Shown here one piece after another: positions 15,972-23,196 of a DNA stretch of 64,000 nt. Made by a program: the position numbers and the translations under genes. Within the stretch, counting starts at the first letter, position 1; each line of letters starts with the position of its first letter. Source of the DNA: Staphylococcus kloosii (GTDB lineage Bacteria; Bacillota; Bacilli; Staphylococcales; Staphylococcaceae); contig NZ_CP027846.1 in assembly GCF_003019255.1 (NCBI RefSeq), positions 868,001-932,000 on the forward strand, in the 5' to 3' direction. Below the pieces are notes generated by a model, which saw only the letters and a program-made list of their open reading frames with translations, ran no database searches and was not told the DNA's origin.

Positions 15972-16610
15972 ATGATGACATTAACAAGTAATGAATATAA
16001 AGAATATATTTTAGCATTAACAGAATTATTTGCGACTAAAAAAGACTATTTATGTGAACTAGATAGAAAAATTGGTGACGGTGACCATGGTGTAACGATG
16101 AATATTGGTTACCAAGCAGTGAGAGATACTGTCGAACAAGAACTACAAGAGCAAAATGATATTGCGAAAATTAGTGTAGCCGTAGGTAAAAGCTTCTTAG
16201 ATGCAGTAGGTTCTTCAGTAGGGCCATTGTATGCTTCAGGTTATTTAAAAGCTGCAGTTGCAGTGAAAAATAAAACTGAACTTGATGATGAGGGTTTATT
16301 CGATTTTTGGATCTCTTTCAGTAAAGGCATTAAAGATAGAGGTAAAGCAAAAATCGGCGACAAAACTATGATAGATACACTGGAACCATTTTTCACAACG
16401 TTAGATGAACAACGCGTAAATGGTTTGTCATTCTCAGAAGCATTTGACAAAGCATTGGAACATGCGAAAAAAGGAATGGAAAGTACAAAAGATATTGTTT
16501 CAAATAAAGGGCGCTCAAAACGTTTAGGATATCGTTCACAAGGACACGTTGATCCAGGTGCGATGTCAGCATATTTAATGTTAGAAACATTTCAACCCTT
16601 TGCTAAATAA
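15972..16610 (+). CDS. DhaL-type kinase subunit (nucleotide-binding domain)
   Basis: A 212-residue partner of DhaK that carries the nucleotide. The Mg-ADP/ATP-binding aspartates are in DRKIGDGDHGVTMNIG (about residues 31-46). GSSVGPLYASG (about 80-90), GDKTMIDTL and the C-terminal GRSKRLGYRSQGHVDPGA are all standard DhaL signatures. In PTS-type kinases DhaL holds ADP that is rephosphorylated by DhaM; ATP-type kinases use ATP directly. No DhaM is in the window, so either ATP is used or a distant DhaM serves. The start is one of two adjacent ATGs (15972 or 15975) after TAGGTGG. It is the third gene of the operon. Confidence 0.87.
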   Translation: MMTLTSNEYKEYILALTELFATKKDYLCELDRKIGDGDHGVTMNIGYQAVRDTVEQELQEQNDIAKISVAVGKSFLDAVGSSVGPLYASGYLKAAVAVKNKTELDDEGLFDFWISFSKGIKDRGKAKIGDKTMIDTLEPFFTTLDEQRVNGLSFSEAFDKALEHAKKGMESTKDIVSNKGRSKRLGYRSQGHVDPGAMSAYLMLETFQPFAK

Positions 16611-16643
16611 AAATAAGTAATAAATATAAGGAGGAACAAGATA

Positions 16644-17090
16644 ATGAAAATTGCTATAGGTGCAGATCACAACGGTTATGATTTAAAAGAAGCGGTAAAA
16701 AAACAAGTTGAAGACATGGGTCATGAAGTTGAAGATTTTGGTTGCCATCATTGTGCAGAAACAGATTACCCTGATGTTGCTGCAGAAGTGGGTAAAAGTA
16801 TTCAACAAGGTAATAATGAACGTGGCATTTTAATTTGTGGTACTGGTATAGGTGTTGCAATTGCTGCAAACAAAGTTAAAGGCATTAGAGCAGCAATGGC
16901 ACATGATGTATACTCTGCAGAACGTGCACAATTAAGTAATAATGCTCAAATTTTAACTATGGGTGCACAAATTATTGGTGTTGAAGTAGCTAAGAAAAAT
17001 GTAGAAGCATACTTAAATGTTGCATGGGAAGGCGGTTCTCAACGTAAAGTTGATAAAATCGTAGATCTAGAAACATCTGAAGCAGAATAG
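16644..17090 (+). CDS. RpiB/LacAB family sugar-phosphate isomerase
   Basis: A 148-residue isomerase interconverting aldose and ketose phosphates. MKIAIGADHNGYDLKE opens the protein, DYPD is at about 42-45, and the active-site Cys is in GILICGTGIGVAIAANK at about residue 66. RAAMAHDVYSAERAQLSNNAQ is the usual phosphate-binding region. It is the last gene of the dehydrogenase-DhaK-DhaL operon, 33 bases after DhaL with AAGGAGG. The chromosome also encodes RpiA at 63294, so this RpiB is probably pathway-specific rather than the housekeeping enzyme. In known erythritol/threitol pathways an RpiB homologue (EryI) makes D-erythrose 4-phosphate, and that is my favoured role here. Confidence 0.88.
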   Translation: MKIAIGADHNGYDLKEAVKKQVEDMGHEVEDFGCHHCAETDYPDVAAEVGKSIQQGNNERGILICGTGIGVAIAANKVKGIRAAMAHDVYSAERAQLSNNAQILTMGAQIIGVEVAKKNVEAYLNVAWEGGSQRKVDKIVDLETSEAE

Positions 17091-17129
17091 TAACTTATAA
17101 AATAAAAAATTGAGTCATAATTTGATATA

Positions 17130-17172
17130 ATCAAAAAAGACAAAGCCTGTCGCAGGTTTTGTCTTTTTTGAT
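17130..17172 (+). terminator. Terminator of the dehydrogenase/kinase operon
   Basis: ATCAAAAAAGACAAA (17130-17144) and TTTGTCTTTTTTGAT (to 17172) form a long stem closed by CCTG/CAGG and a TCG loop. Confidence 0.85.
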
Positions 17173-17300
17173 TTTATAAGTCTTAAAGATGTAATAGCTT
17201 TATGTCTAAAACATGACAAATTTTAAAATGTATTGTTCATAAAAGTTTTCTTATATATTATTAAATTGTATGTAATAAATAAGTGAATGGAGGCTTAAAA

Positions 17301-18548
17301 GTGTCTATAAAAAGTAACTTTTTTATAAAGTTATATTTAGTATTTTTTGTAGCGTTAATTTGTTTAACAGTATTTTCAACGCAAAACGCATCGGCGCATG
17401 CGACACTTGAAAAAGTAACGCCTCAAGAAAACAGTACTGTTAAGTCGCAACCTAAACAGATATCATTACAATTTAATGAGCCTGTTAATACGAAATACTC
17501 TAGTATTACTATTTTTGACGATAGTGGTAATGAGCTTGATAATGTTAAACCTAATACCACAGGGCATAATAAAACACTGGACTTTGATGTTAATCATTTA
17601 AAAAAGGGAACTCATAAAATTAAATGGCATGCCATGTCAGCTGATGGTCACGAAGTCGGGAACCAATTTGAATTTTCTATTGGTAAAAAAACAGCTAATA
17701 ATGTAGATACAACACCGCCGTTTTTTGAAACTGCAGCATTCTGGTTTGGCTTTTTACGCTTTTTAGCTGAAGGATCCATCATCGTGCTTATAGGTCTTTT
17801 CTTAGTTAATCAAATGGCTATTAAAAAAGGTTTGCCGGAATTTAATATCATTCCTAAATACCGTTCTGCAATTTGGATGATTATTGGCGTAACATTTATG
17901 ACGTGTTTAGTTTATTTGATGTCGCTTACTTCAGATGTAAGTAGTGAGATATTAACTTTAAATATAGAGACGTTACTGCAAGTACCTTTATTATTATCAT
18001 TATTAGGTATTATTGTTCTGCTTATTTTGTTTAGCTTAAAAAATATGTTAGCTAGCTGGTACACACTGATTGCGCTTATTATATTAGTCGTATTGAGCAT
18101 GTCGGGTCATGCTTTTGCACAGCAATTTCCAGTATGGTCCATCATCATACGTACAATACATTTAGTCGGTATGTCGATTTGGTTAGGTGCATTAGTTTAT
18201 CTATTTTGTGTAACGCTAAATAACAAAGTCAATCAGCTAACGAATATTAAAAACTTTTTATTAACAGTAAATAGTATCGCCGTCTTGATGATTATTGTAT
18301 CAGGTGTGTTAATGGTAATTGATGAATCAAGCATATTAAATGTATTTAATCATCTTCAAACGTGGTCGATGCTAGTTATTGTTAAAGTCGCAGGAGTTAT
18401 TGCGATGATGTGTCTTGGCGCTTATCAGACAACGCGTGCATTAAGCCGTCAATATACAAATAAATCAATGTTATCAATAGAAATAATTATAGGTATCGTA
18501 CTCATAGTTGCAGGTATTATTATGAGTCAAATTAATATACCAAGTTAA
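17301..18548 (+). CDS. CopC-CopD fusion copper transport protein (YcnJ-like)
   Basis: A 415-residue membrane protein. A signal peptide ends at about residue 32 (QNASA^HATLEK), leaving a His at the mature N-terminus, which together with D-x-H in SADGHEVG forms the CopC Cu(II) site. The CopC domain covers about 33-130, and a CopD domain with eight helices follows to the end. This fused layout is that of B. subtilis YcnJ, a copper importer. The start is GTG 17301, placed by GGAGG (17289-17293); an in-frame GTG at 17283 would precede the ribosome site. The YcnI-like gene begins 12 bases later, so they form an operon. No CsoR operator is recognised upstream. Confidence 0.85.
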   Translation: MSIKSNFFIKLYLVFFVALICLTVFSTQNASAHATLEKVTPQENSTVKSQPKQISLQFNEPVNTKYSSITIFDDSGNELDNVKPNTTGHNKTLDFDVNHLKKGTHKIKWHAMSADGHEVGNQFEFSIGKKTANNVDTTPPFFETAAFWFGFLRFLAEGSIIVLIGLFLVNQMAIKKGLPEFNIIPKYRSAIWMIIGVTFMTCLVYLMSLTSDVSSEILTLNIETLLQVPLLLSLLGIIVLLILFSLKNMLASWYTLIALIILVVLSMSGHAFAQQFPVWSIIIRTIHLVGMSIWLGALVYLFCVTLNNKVNQLTNIKNFLLTVNSIAVLMIIVSGVLMVIDESSILNVFNHLQTWSMLVIVKVAGVIAMMCLGAYQTTRALSRQYTNKSMLSIEIIIGIVLIVAGIIMSQINIPS

Positions 18549-18560
18549 AGGAGAAAAAAT

Positions 18561-19145
18561 ATGAAGAAAATAGTAGTTACTATCGTAGCATTTATTGTTG
18601 CTTTAAGTATGTCTAAAGTTGCCGATGCGCACGTAACATTAAACCCTAATAGCAGTGAGCCAGGATCATACGATAAGTATGATGTGAGAGTACCAGTTGA
18701 AAAAGACGACAACACGACAAAAGTTGAATTAAAAGTACCTAAGGGCCTAAACGTAGTAGGGGTTGAACCTGTAAATGGTTTTGAACATAAATTTACTAAA
18801 GATAAAAAAGGTAATATTACTAAAATTACTTGGGAAGCAACTAATGGTGGCATTAAACCGAATGAATTTATTGATTTACCAATTCAAGTAGCAAACCCTG
18901 ATAAAGAAGGTAAATTTAAATGGGATGCTTACCAAACTTACAAGAATGGTGATGTTGTAAAGTGGACAGGAAATGAAAAATCTGAGACACCTGCACCTGT
19001 TACTACTGTAAGTAAATCAAGTAATAGCAATCAAGGAAACGAGCAAGGTGACGCTTCACATAGTAATGTAGCACTATGGATAGTCTCTATTATTGCTATC
19101 GTTTTATCATTAATTGCGATATTTAAAAAATCTCGTAAATCATAA
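18561..19145 (+). CDS. YcnI family copper-binding protein (DUF1775)
   Basis: A 194-residue secreted, membrane-anchored protein. The signal peptide ends at residue 23 (KVADA^HVTLNP), leaving His24 as N-terminal metal ligand, as in YcnI, whose copper site uses the N-terminal His, an acidic residue and a Trp. The DUF1775 domain runs from 24 to about 145, followed by a Ser/Asn-rich linker and a C-terminal helix (about 168-187) with basic tail that anchors it outside the membrane. It follows the YcnJ-like gene after 12 bases. The pair is therefore predicted to handle extracellular copper delivery. Confidence 0.85.
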   Translation: MKKIVVTIVAFIVALSMSKVADAHVTLNPNSSEPGSYDKYDVRVPVEKDDNTTKVELKVPKGLNVVGVEPVNGFEHKFTKDKKGNITKITWEATNGGIKPNEFIDLPIQVANPDKEGKFKWDAYQTYKNGDVVKWTGNEKSETPAPVTTVSKSSNSNQGNEQGDASHSNVALWIVSIIAIVLSLIAIFKKSRKS

Positions 19146-19215
19146 AGAAAAGTGATATCTTTAGTAATGAGATAAATAGACTATGCGGTGGTTTATCAAA
19201 TTAGGAGGGTCATCG

Positions 19216-19629
19216 ATGCGTAGAATTTTATATGCATTTTTAATCTATACGATAATTGGTTTAATTAGTGGTTTTTATTATAGAGAACTAACTGTTGCGC
19301 ATCATTTTACTGGTGACACGCAGTTGAAAGTTTTACACACGCATTTATTGATGCTAGGTATGTTTATGCACTTAGTGTTACTGCCATTTGAAAAACTGTT
19401 TAAATTATCTAGCTACTATATCTTTAATTGGTTCTTTATCATTTATAATCTTGGTGTTTTATTCACGGTAGGTATGATGTTTATGAAAGGTACTTACCAA
19501 GTAATAGGAAAAACAGTACCTGAATCATTTGCTGGTTATGCAGGTATTGGTCATACAGTACTAACAGCTGGATTTGTATTACTATTCTTTTTACTTAGAA
19601 ATGCATTAATTAAAGATCCAAGAGATTAA
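19216..19629 (+). CDS. DUF2871 family membrane protein, putative copper cluster member
   Basis: A 137-residue protein with four predicted helices (about residues 3-22, 37-55, 62-85 and 108-130). It carries conserved His residues in VAHHFTGDTQLKVLHTHLLMLGMFMHL that could bind haem or metal. This pattern fits DUF2871, whose function is not known. The start is ATG 19216, seven bases after AGGAGGG; the in-frame ATG at 19183 overlaps nothing useful. It is 70 bases behind the YcnI-like gene and transcribed in the same direction, with a terminator only after it, so it is likely co-transcribed with the copper pair. Confidence 0.65.
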   Translation: MRRILYAFLIYTIIGLISGFYYRELTVAHHFTGDTQLKVLHTHLLMLGMFMHLVLLPFEKLFKLSSYYIFNWFFIIYNLGVLFTVGMMFMKGTYQVIGKTVPESFAGYAGIGHTVLTAGFVLLFFLLRNALIKDPRD

Positions 19630-19671
19630 TTATTAAAAAAAGCTAGGACGGAACTGCCAACATAAAATATG

Positions 19672-19720
19672 AACAACTCATTTTACTGATGTAGTCAGGT
19701 AGAATGAGTTGTTTTTTATT
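19672..19720 (+). terminator. Terminator after the copper cluster
   Basis: AACAACTCATTTTAC (19672-19686) pairs with GTAGAATGAGTTGTT (to 19713) using one wobble, followed by TTTTTATT. Confidence 0.8.
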
Positions 19721-19884
19721 TGCTTCATTGTTCTCGTATAAGCGGAAATTAAGAGATTGTAGATTATCGGGAATAAGCGTTATTTAAATTTACCACTATA
19801 CTTAACATGTAAATATAAAGTGACGAAATAATGAATATACGATGATAATCGATTCATACAAAAGATAGATGTAAACGTTTATAT

Positions 19885-19899
19885 TGATAATGGTTATCA
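19885..19899. promoter_or_regulatory. Fur box of iruO
   Basis: TGATAATGGTTATCA is a 7-1-7 palindrome one base off the Fur consensus TGATAATNATTATCA. It lies 52 bases before the iruO start, over the likely promoter. It predicts iron repression. The rest of the 19721-19950 gap shows no other feature. Confidence 0.8.
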
Positions 19900-19950
19900 T
19901 TTATAGGATAATAGATAATGAAATAGAGTTAGTAGATTGGGAGGATTATT

Positions 19951-20982
19951 ATGAAGGACGTTACAATTATAGGTGGTGGTCCTGCTGGATTGTTCGCTAG
20001 CTTTTATGCTGGTTTACGAGGAATGGACGTCAGTATAGTCGATGCCCAAGATAAATTGGGTGGTAAAATGCACGTTTACCCAGAAAAAATTATCTGGGAT
20101 ATCGGTGGCTTAGCCCCAAAACCATGTTATCAAGTAATAGAAGATACAGTTGCACAAGGATTACATTTTAATCCTGATGTACATCTTGAAGAAACTGTAA
20201 CTGATATTAGAAAAATAGATGAACGACATTTTGAAATCGAAACACAAAAAGGGAATGTATACAGTTCTAAGTCAGTGATTATTGCTATTGGTGGAGGTAT
20301 TATTAACCCTAAACAATTAGATATTAAAGATGCAGAGCGTTATAAATTAACTAATTTACACTACGTTGTACAATCACTGAAAAAATTTAAAGACAAAGAT
20401 GTACTTATTTCTGGTGCCGGAAATTCTGCATTAGATTGGGCAAGAGATTTAAGTGGTTATGCTAAAAGCGTTACATTAGTATATAGAAAGGCCGATATTT
20501 CTGGTTATGAAGCATTGAAAAATATTTTAGATGATTTAAACGTTAAAAAGTTACCTAACAGTCGTATCAATCAACTTATCGGTGACGATGAAGGCGAACG
20601 TATCGCGCAAGTTGTATTAGAGAATATCGAAACGGGTGAGACTTATCAGCAACAATTTGATGAAGTGATTGTCAGCCACGGCTTTGATAGGGAAAGCCCA
20701 TTATTGGAACAATCTTCAGCAAAAGTAGATATGTTTAATGAATATCAGATTAAAGGTTTTGGTAATACTACTACGAGTATCGATGGTTTGTTTGCTTGTG
20801 GTGATATTGTGCATCATGATGCCAAGGTTCATCTTATAGCAAGTGCATTTAGTGATGCTGGTAATGCAGCTAATTTGGCAAAAAGTTATATAGAACCTGA
20901 TGCCCCAAGTGAAGGATATGTATCAAGTCATAATGACGTCTTTAAAGAATCTAATAAAATGGTAATGAAGAAATATTTATAA
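19951..20982 (+). CDS. iruO: IruO-type NADPH-dependent flavin reductase (ferredoxin-NADP reductase type 2)
   Basis: A 343-residue FAD- and NADPH-binding oxidoreductase of the thioredoxin-reductase-like group, lacking the redox CxxC. FAD site: TIIGGGPAGLFASFYAG at residues 5-21; NADPH site: ISGAGNSALDWARDL at about 154-168; C-terminal FAD motif FACGDIVHHDAKVHL at about 286. In S. aureus, IruO reduces hydroxamate siderophore iron and supplies electrons to the haem-degrading IsdG/IsdI. A near-perfect Fur box upstream supports the same iron role. It is a single gene closed by a strong hairpin terminator. The name rests on family match, gene neighbourhood and Fur box. Confidence 0.85.
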   Translation: MKDVTIIGGGPAGLFASFYAGLRGMDVSIVDAQDKLGGKMHVYPEKIIWDIGGLAPKPCYQVIEDTVAQGLHFNPDVHLEETVTDIRKIDERHFEIETQKGNVYSSKSVIIAIGGGIINPKQLDIKDAERYKLTNLHYVVQSLKKFKDKDVLISGAGNSALDWARDLSGYAKSVTLVYRKADISGYEALKNILDDLNVKKLPNSRINQLIGDDEGERIAQVVLENIETGETYQQQFDEVIVSHGFDRESPLLEQSSAKVDMFNEYQIKGFGNTTTSIDGLFACGDIVHHDAKVHLIASAFSDAGNAANLAKSYIEPDAPSEGYVSSHNDVFKESNKMVMKKYL

Positions 20983-21003
20983 CAATATAAAGCATTAATA
21001 TTG

Positions 21004-21060
21004 TAAGACAAATCAGACTGTGTGCTATGGTATAGTCACAGATGATTTGTCTTATTTTTT
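21004..21060 (+). terminator. Terminator of iruO
   Basis: TAAGACAAATCAGACTGTG (21004-21022) pairs with CACAGATGATTTGTCTTA (to 21054), then six T. It ends just before the ribosome site of the next gene, so it may also limit read-through into it. Confidence 0.8.
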
Positions 21061-21075
21061 AGGAGTGATAAAAGT

Positions 21076-21477
21076 ATGATTAATGTAAAACACGAAGCAC
21101 CTTCAGTTGAAGACTATTGTAATTTAAGAAAAGTTGCAGGTATGAGTGAAAAGACACCATCAGCTGCGAAGAAAGGTTTAGGTAATGCTTGTTTCGATGT
21201 CGTTATTTACGACGATAATCGCGCGATTGGCATGGGTAGAGTTATCGGTGATGGAGGTACGGCATTTCAAATTATAGATATAGCAGTCGATCCTCAGTAT
21301 CAAGGATTAGGATATGGTAAAATGATTATGACGCATGTAAAGGGTTACATTGATTCTGTTGCTGAAAGTTCAAGCTATGTTAGTTTAATTGCTGACTATC
21401 CAGCAGACAAACTGTATCAACAATTTGGATTTCAGTCTACAGAACCCAATTCAGGAGGCATGTATATATTATATTAG
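21076..21477 (+). CDS. GNAT family N-acetyltransferase (small)
   Basis: A 133-residue acetyltransferase. The CoA-binding segment is IDIAVDPQYQGLGYGKMIMTHV at about residues 73-94 (Q-x-x-G-x-G motif) and the C-terminal LYQQFGFQST is the usual last strand. The N-terminal EDYCNLRKVAGMSEKTPSAAKKGLGNACFDVVIYD, spread over about residues 12-47, is typical of a widespread staphylococcal/bacillal GNAT group of unknown substrate. It follows iruO, begins after TAGGAGTG, and lies 41 bases before the amidohydrolase gene, possibly co-transcribed. Confidence 0.8.
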   Translation: MINVKHEAPSVEDYCNLRKVAGMSEKTPSAAKKGLGNACFDVVIYDDNRAIGMGRVIGDGGTAFQIIDIAVDPQYQGLGYGKMIMTHVKGYIDSVAESSSYVSLIADYPADKLYQQFGFQSTEPNSGGMYILY

Positions 21478-21518
21478 GCATTGAATTAATAGCAGTGCCA
21501 TCTAAAGGGGGAAGCGTT

Positions 21519-22268
21519 ATGAGAATATTTGATGCACATTTTCATATTACAGACTATGACTATGACATAAAAGGCAACAATGGATATATGCCACCATCTT
21601 TTACCGCCCACGATTATCAACAACAAAGTACTAAGCTCAATATAGCAGGAGGCGCTATTGTGTCAGGTTCTTTTCAAGGATATGATCAACAATATTTAGT
21701 GAATGCATTACAAACTTTAGGTGAGCATTATTGTGGTGTGACTCAATTACCAGCTACAACGACGGATGAGGAGATTGTAAACTTACATAAACAAGGCGTT
21801 AGAGCTTTAAGATTTAATGTGCAACGCGGTGGCTCAGAAGATTTGTCTCAATTAGCATATTTTGCCCAACGTGTTTATGATTTGGTAGGTTGGCATAGTG
21901 AGTTGTATATAGATTCTACGAAGTTACCTCAAATAATGTCTACGATTGAACAATTGCCTGCAGTATCTATTGATCATTTAGGTTTATCTGAAGCGGGCAT
22001 TAAACATTTATTATCACTCGTCGATAAAGGAGTACATGTTAAAGCCACTGGTTTTGGACGCGTAGATCTTGATGTAGTAAAGACAATGCAATCAATTTAT
22101 AATATTAATCCTGACGCTTTAATGTTTGGTACAGATTTGCCTTCCACTAGGGCACCAAGACCATTCCAAGAGCAAGACATTGAATTAGTTAAGCAATCAT
22201 TTGATGACACAGCATGTGAGAAAATTTTCTGGCAAAATGCAATGGATTTTTATAAGCTAAGCAAGTAA
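21519..22268 (+). CDS. Metal-dependent TIM-barrel hydrolase (amidohydrolase 2-like)
   Basis: A 249-residue cytosolic protein. It opens with MRIFDAHFHI, the D-x-H-x-H type metal motif of amidohydrolase barrels. SIDHLGLS near residue 155 supplies another His, and LMFGTDLPSTRAP near 205 has the conserved Asp of the family. These fit the amidohydrolase-2 group (lactonases and decarboxylases). The substrate is not evident. The start is ATG 21519 after AAAGGGGGAA; the upstream in-frame ATG at 21495 lies before this ribosome site. It is followed by the TauE gene 95 bases later. Confidence 0.75.
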   Translation: MRIFDAHFHITDYDYDIKGNNGYMPPSFTAHDYQQQSTKLNIAGGAIVSGSFQGYDQQYLVNALQTLGEHYCGVTQLPATTTDEEIVNLHKQGVRALRFNVQRGGSEDLSQLAYFAQRVYDLVGWHSELYIDSTKLPQIMSTIEQLPAVSIDHLGLSEAGIKHLLSLVDKGVHVKATGFGRVDLDVVKTMQSIYNINPDALMFGTDLPSTRAPRPFQEQDIELVKQSFDDTACEKIFWQNAMDFYKLSK

Positions 22269-22363
22269 TAAAAGTAATAAATTTTGACTAGGACAATGAC
22301 TTGGATATAGGTTGTTTCAAGTATCGACTTATATTCACAAAAGTTAGTAGAGGGATGAATTAA

Positions 22364-23128
22364 ATGTTGTTGTTTGTAACAATGATTTTGGTAGGGGTAC
22401 TTATTGGATTTACTGGTGCTGGTGGTGCAGGTACTGTTATTGCAATATTAACAGCAATATTTGGTATTCCAGTACATACAGCATTGGGGACTTCATTGGC
22501 TTCGATGATTTTTACATCGTTGTCGGGTACGTTAAGTCATTTCAAGGCACATAATGTTGTGCTGAAAATAGGATTAATCACAGGTTTGTTTGGTGCAATT
22601 GGTTCTTTTATTGGGGCGCAAATTGCAGGATTTATCGATGAAGATATACTTAAATATTGTACAGCAGGAATGATGACATTTTCAGCATTTTTATTATGGC
22701 GTAGACTTTTTATGATACAACGTCCATCTAAAACAAAAACAATAAGCAAATCAGTAAATAATAATACTAATTTAATTGCTAAAGGTGCATTTGTAGGCAT
22801 TATAACGGGTTGCTTATCTGGTTTTTTAGGTATTGGAGCGGCGCCATTTATACAAATAGGACTTTTAACTATCTTTGGTTTAACTGCTAAAAAAGCCGTG
22901 GGTACTACGATGTTAGTTATTTTACCGATTGCTTTTGTAGGTGGTTTTGGTTACTACATAATAGGCCATTTAGATATACCATTATTTATAAAGGTAGTAT
23001 GTGGTACGATTATCGGTTCATATATAGGAGCCAAATTAACTGCATATGCAAATGAAGTATTTTTAAAAGTAGTAATGATAGCAGTTCCAATTGCATCTGC
23101 ATTGTTACTTATATTTGGTAAACAATAA
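22364..23128 (+). CDS. TauE/SafE family sulfite/organosulfur exporter
   Basis: A 254-residue inner-membrane protein with about eight helices in two homologous halves. Each half opens with a Gly-rich helix: ILVGVLIGFTGAGGAGTVI near the N-terminus and IITGCLSGFLGIGAAPFIQI at about 145, which is the duplicated TauE signature. Family members export sulfite, sulfoacetate or similar anions, but substrates are mostly unproven. It is in the same direction as the amidohydrolase gene, and a perfect bidirectional terminator follows. Confidence 0.85.
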   Translation: MLLFVTMILVGVLIGFTGAGGAGTVIAILTAIFGIPVHTALGTSLASMIFTSLSGTLSHFKAHNVVLKIGLITGLFGAIGSFIGAQIAGFIDEDILKYCTAGMMTFSAFLLWRRLFMIQRPSKTKTISKSVNNNTNLIAKGAFVGIITGCLSGFLGIGAAPFIQIGLLTIFGLTAKKAVGTTMLVILPIAFVGGFGYYIIGHLDIPLFIKVVCGTIIGSYIGAKLTAYANEVFLKVVMIAVPIASALLLIFGKQ

Positions 23129-23145
23129 AGTATATATGAATAAAT

Positions 23146-23188
23146 AACAAAGACGTTACAAATTATGAAAATTTGTAACGTCTTTGTT
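23146..23188. terminator. Bidirectional terminator between the TauE and sugar porter genes
   Basis: AACAAAGACGTTACAAATT (23146-23164) and AATTTGTAACGTCTTTGTT (to 23188) form a perfect 19-bp stem with a five-base loop. Confidence 0.9.
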
Positions 23189-23196
23189 GTCTGAAA

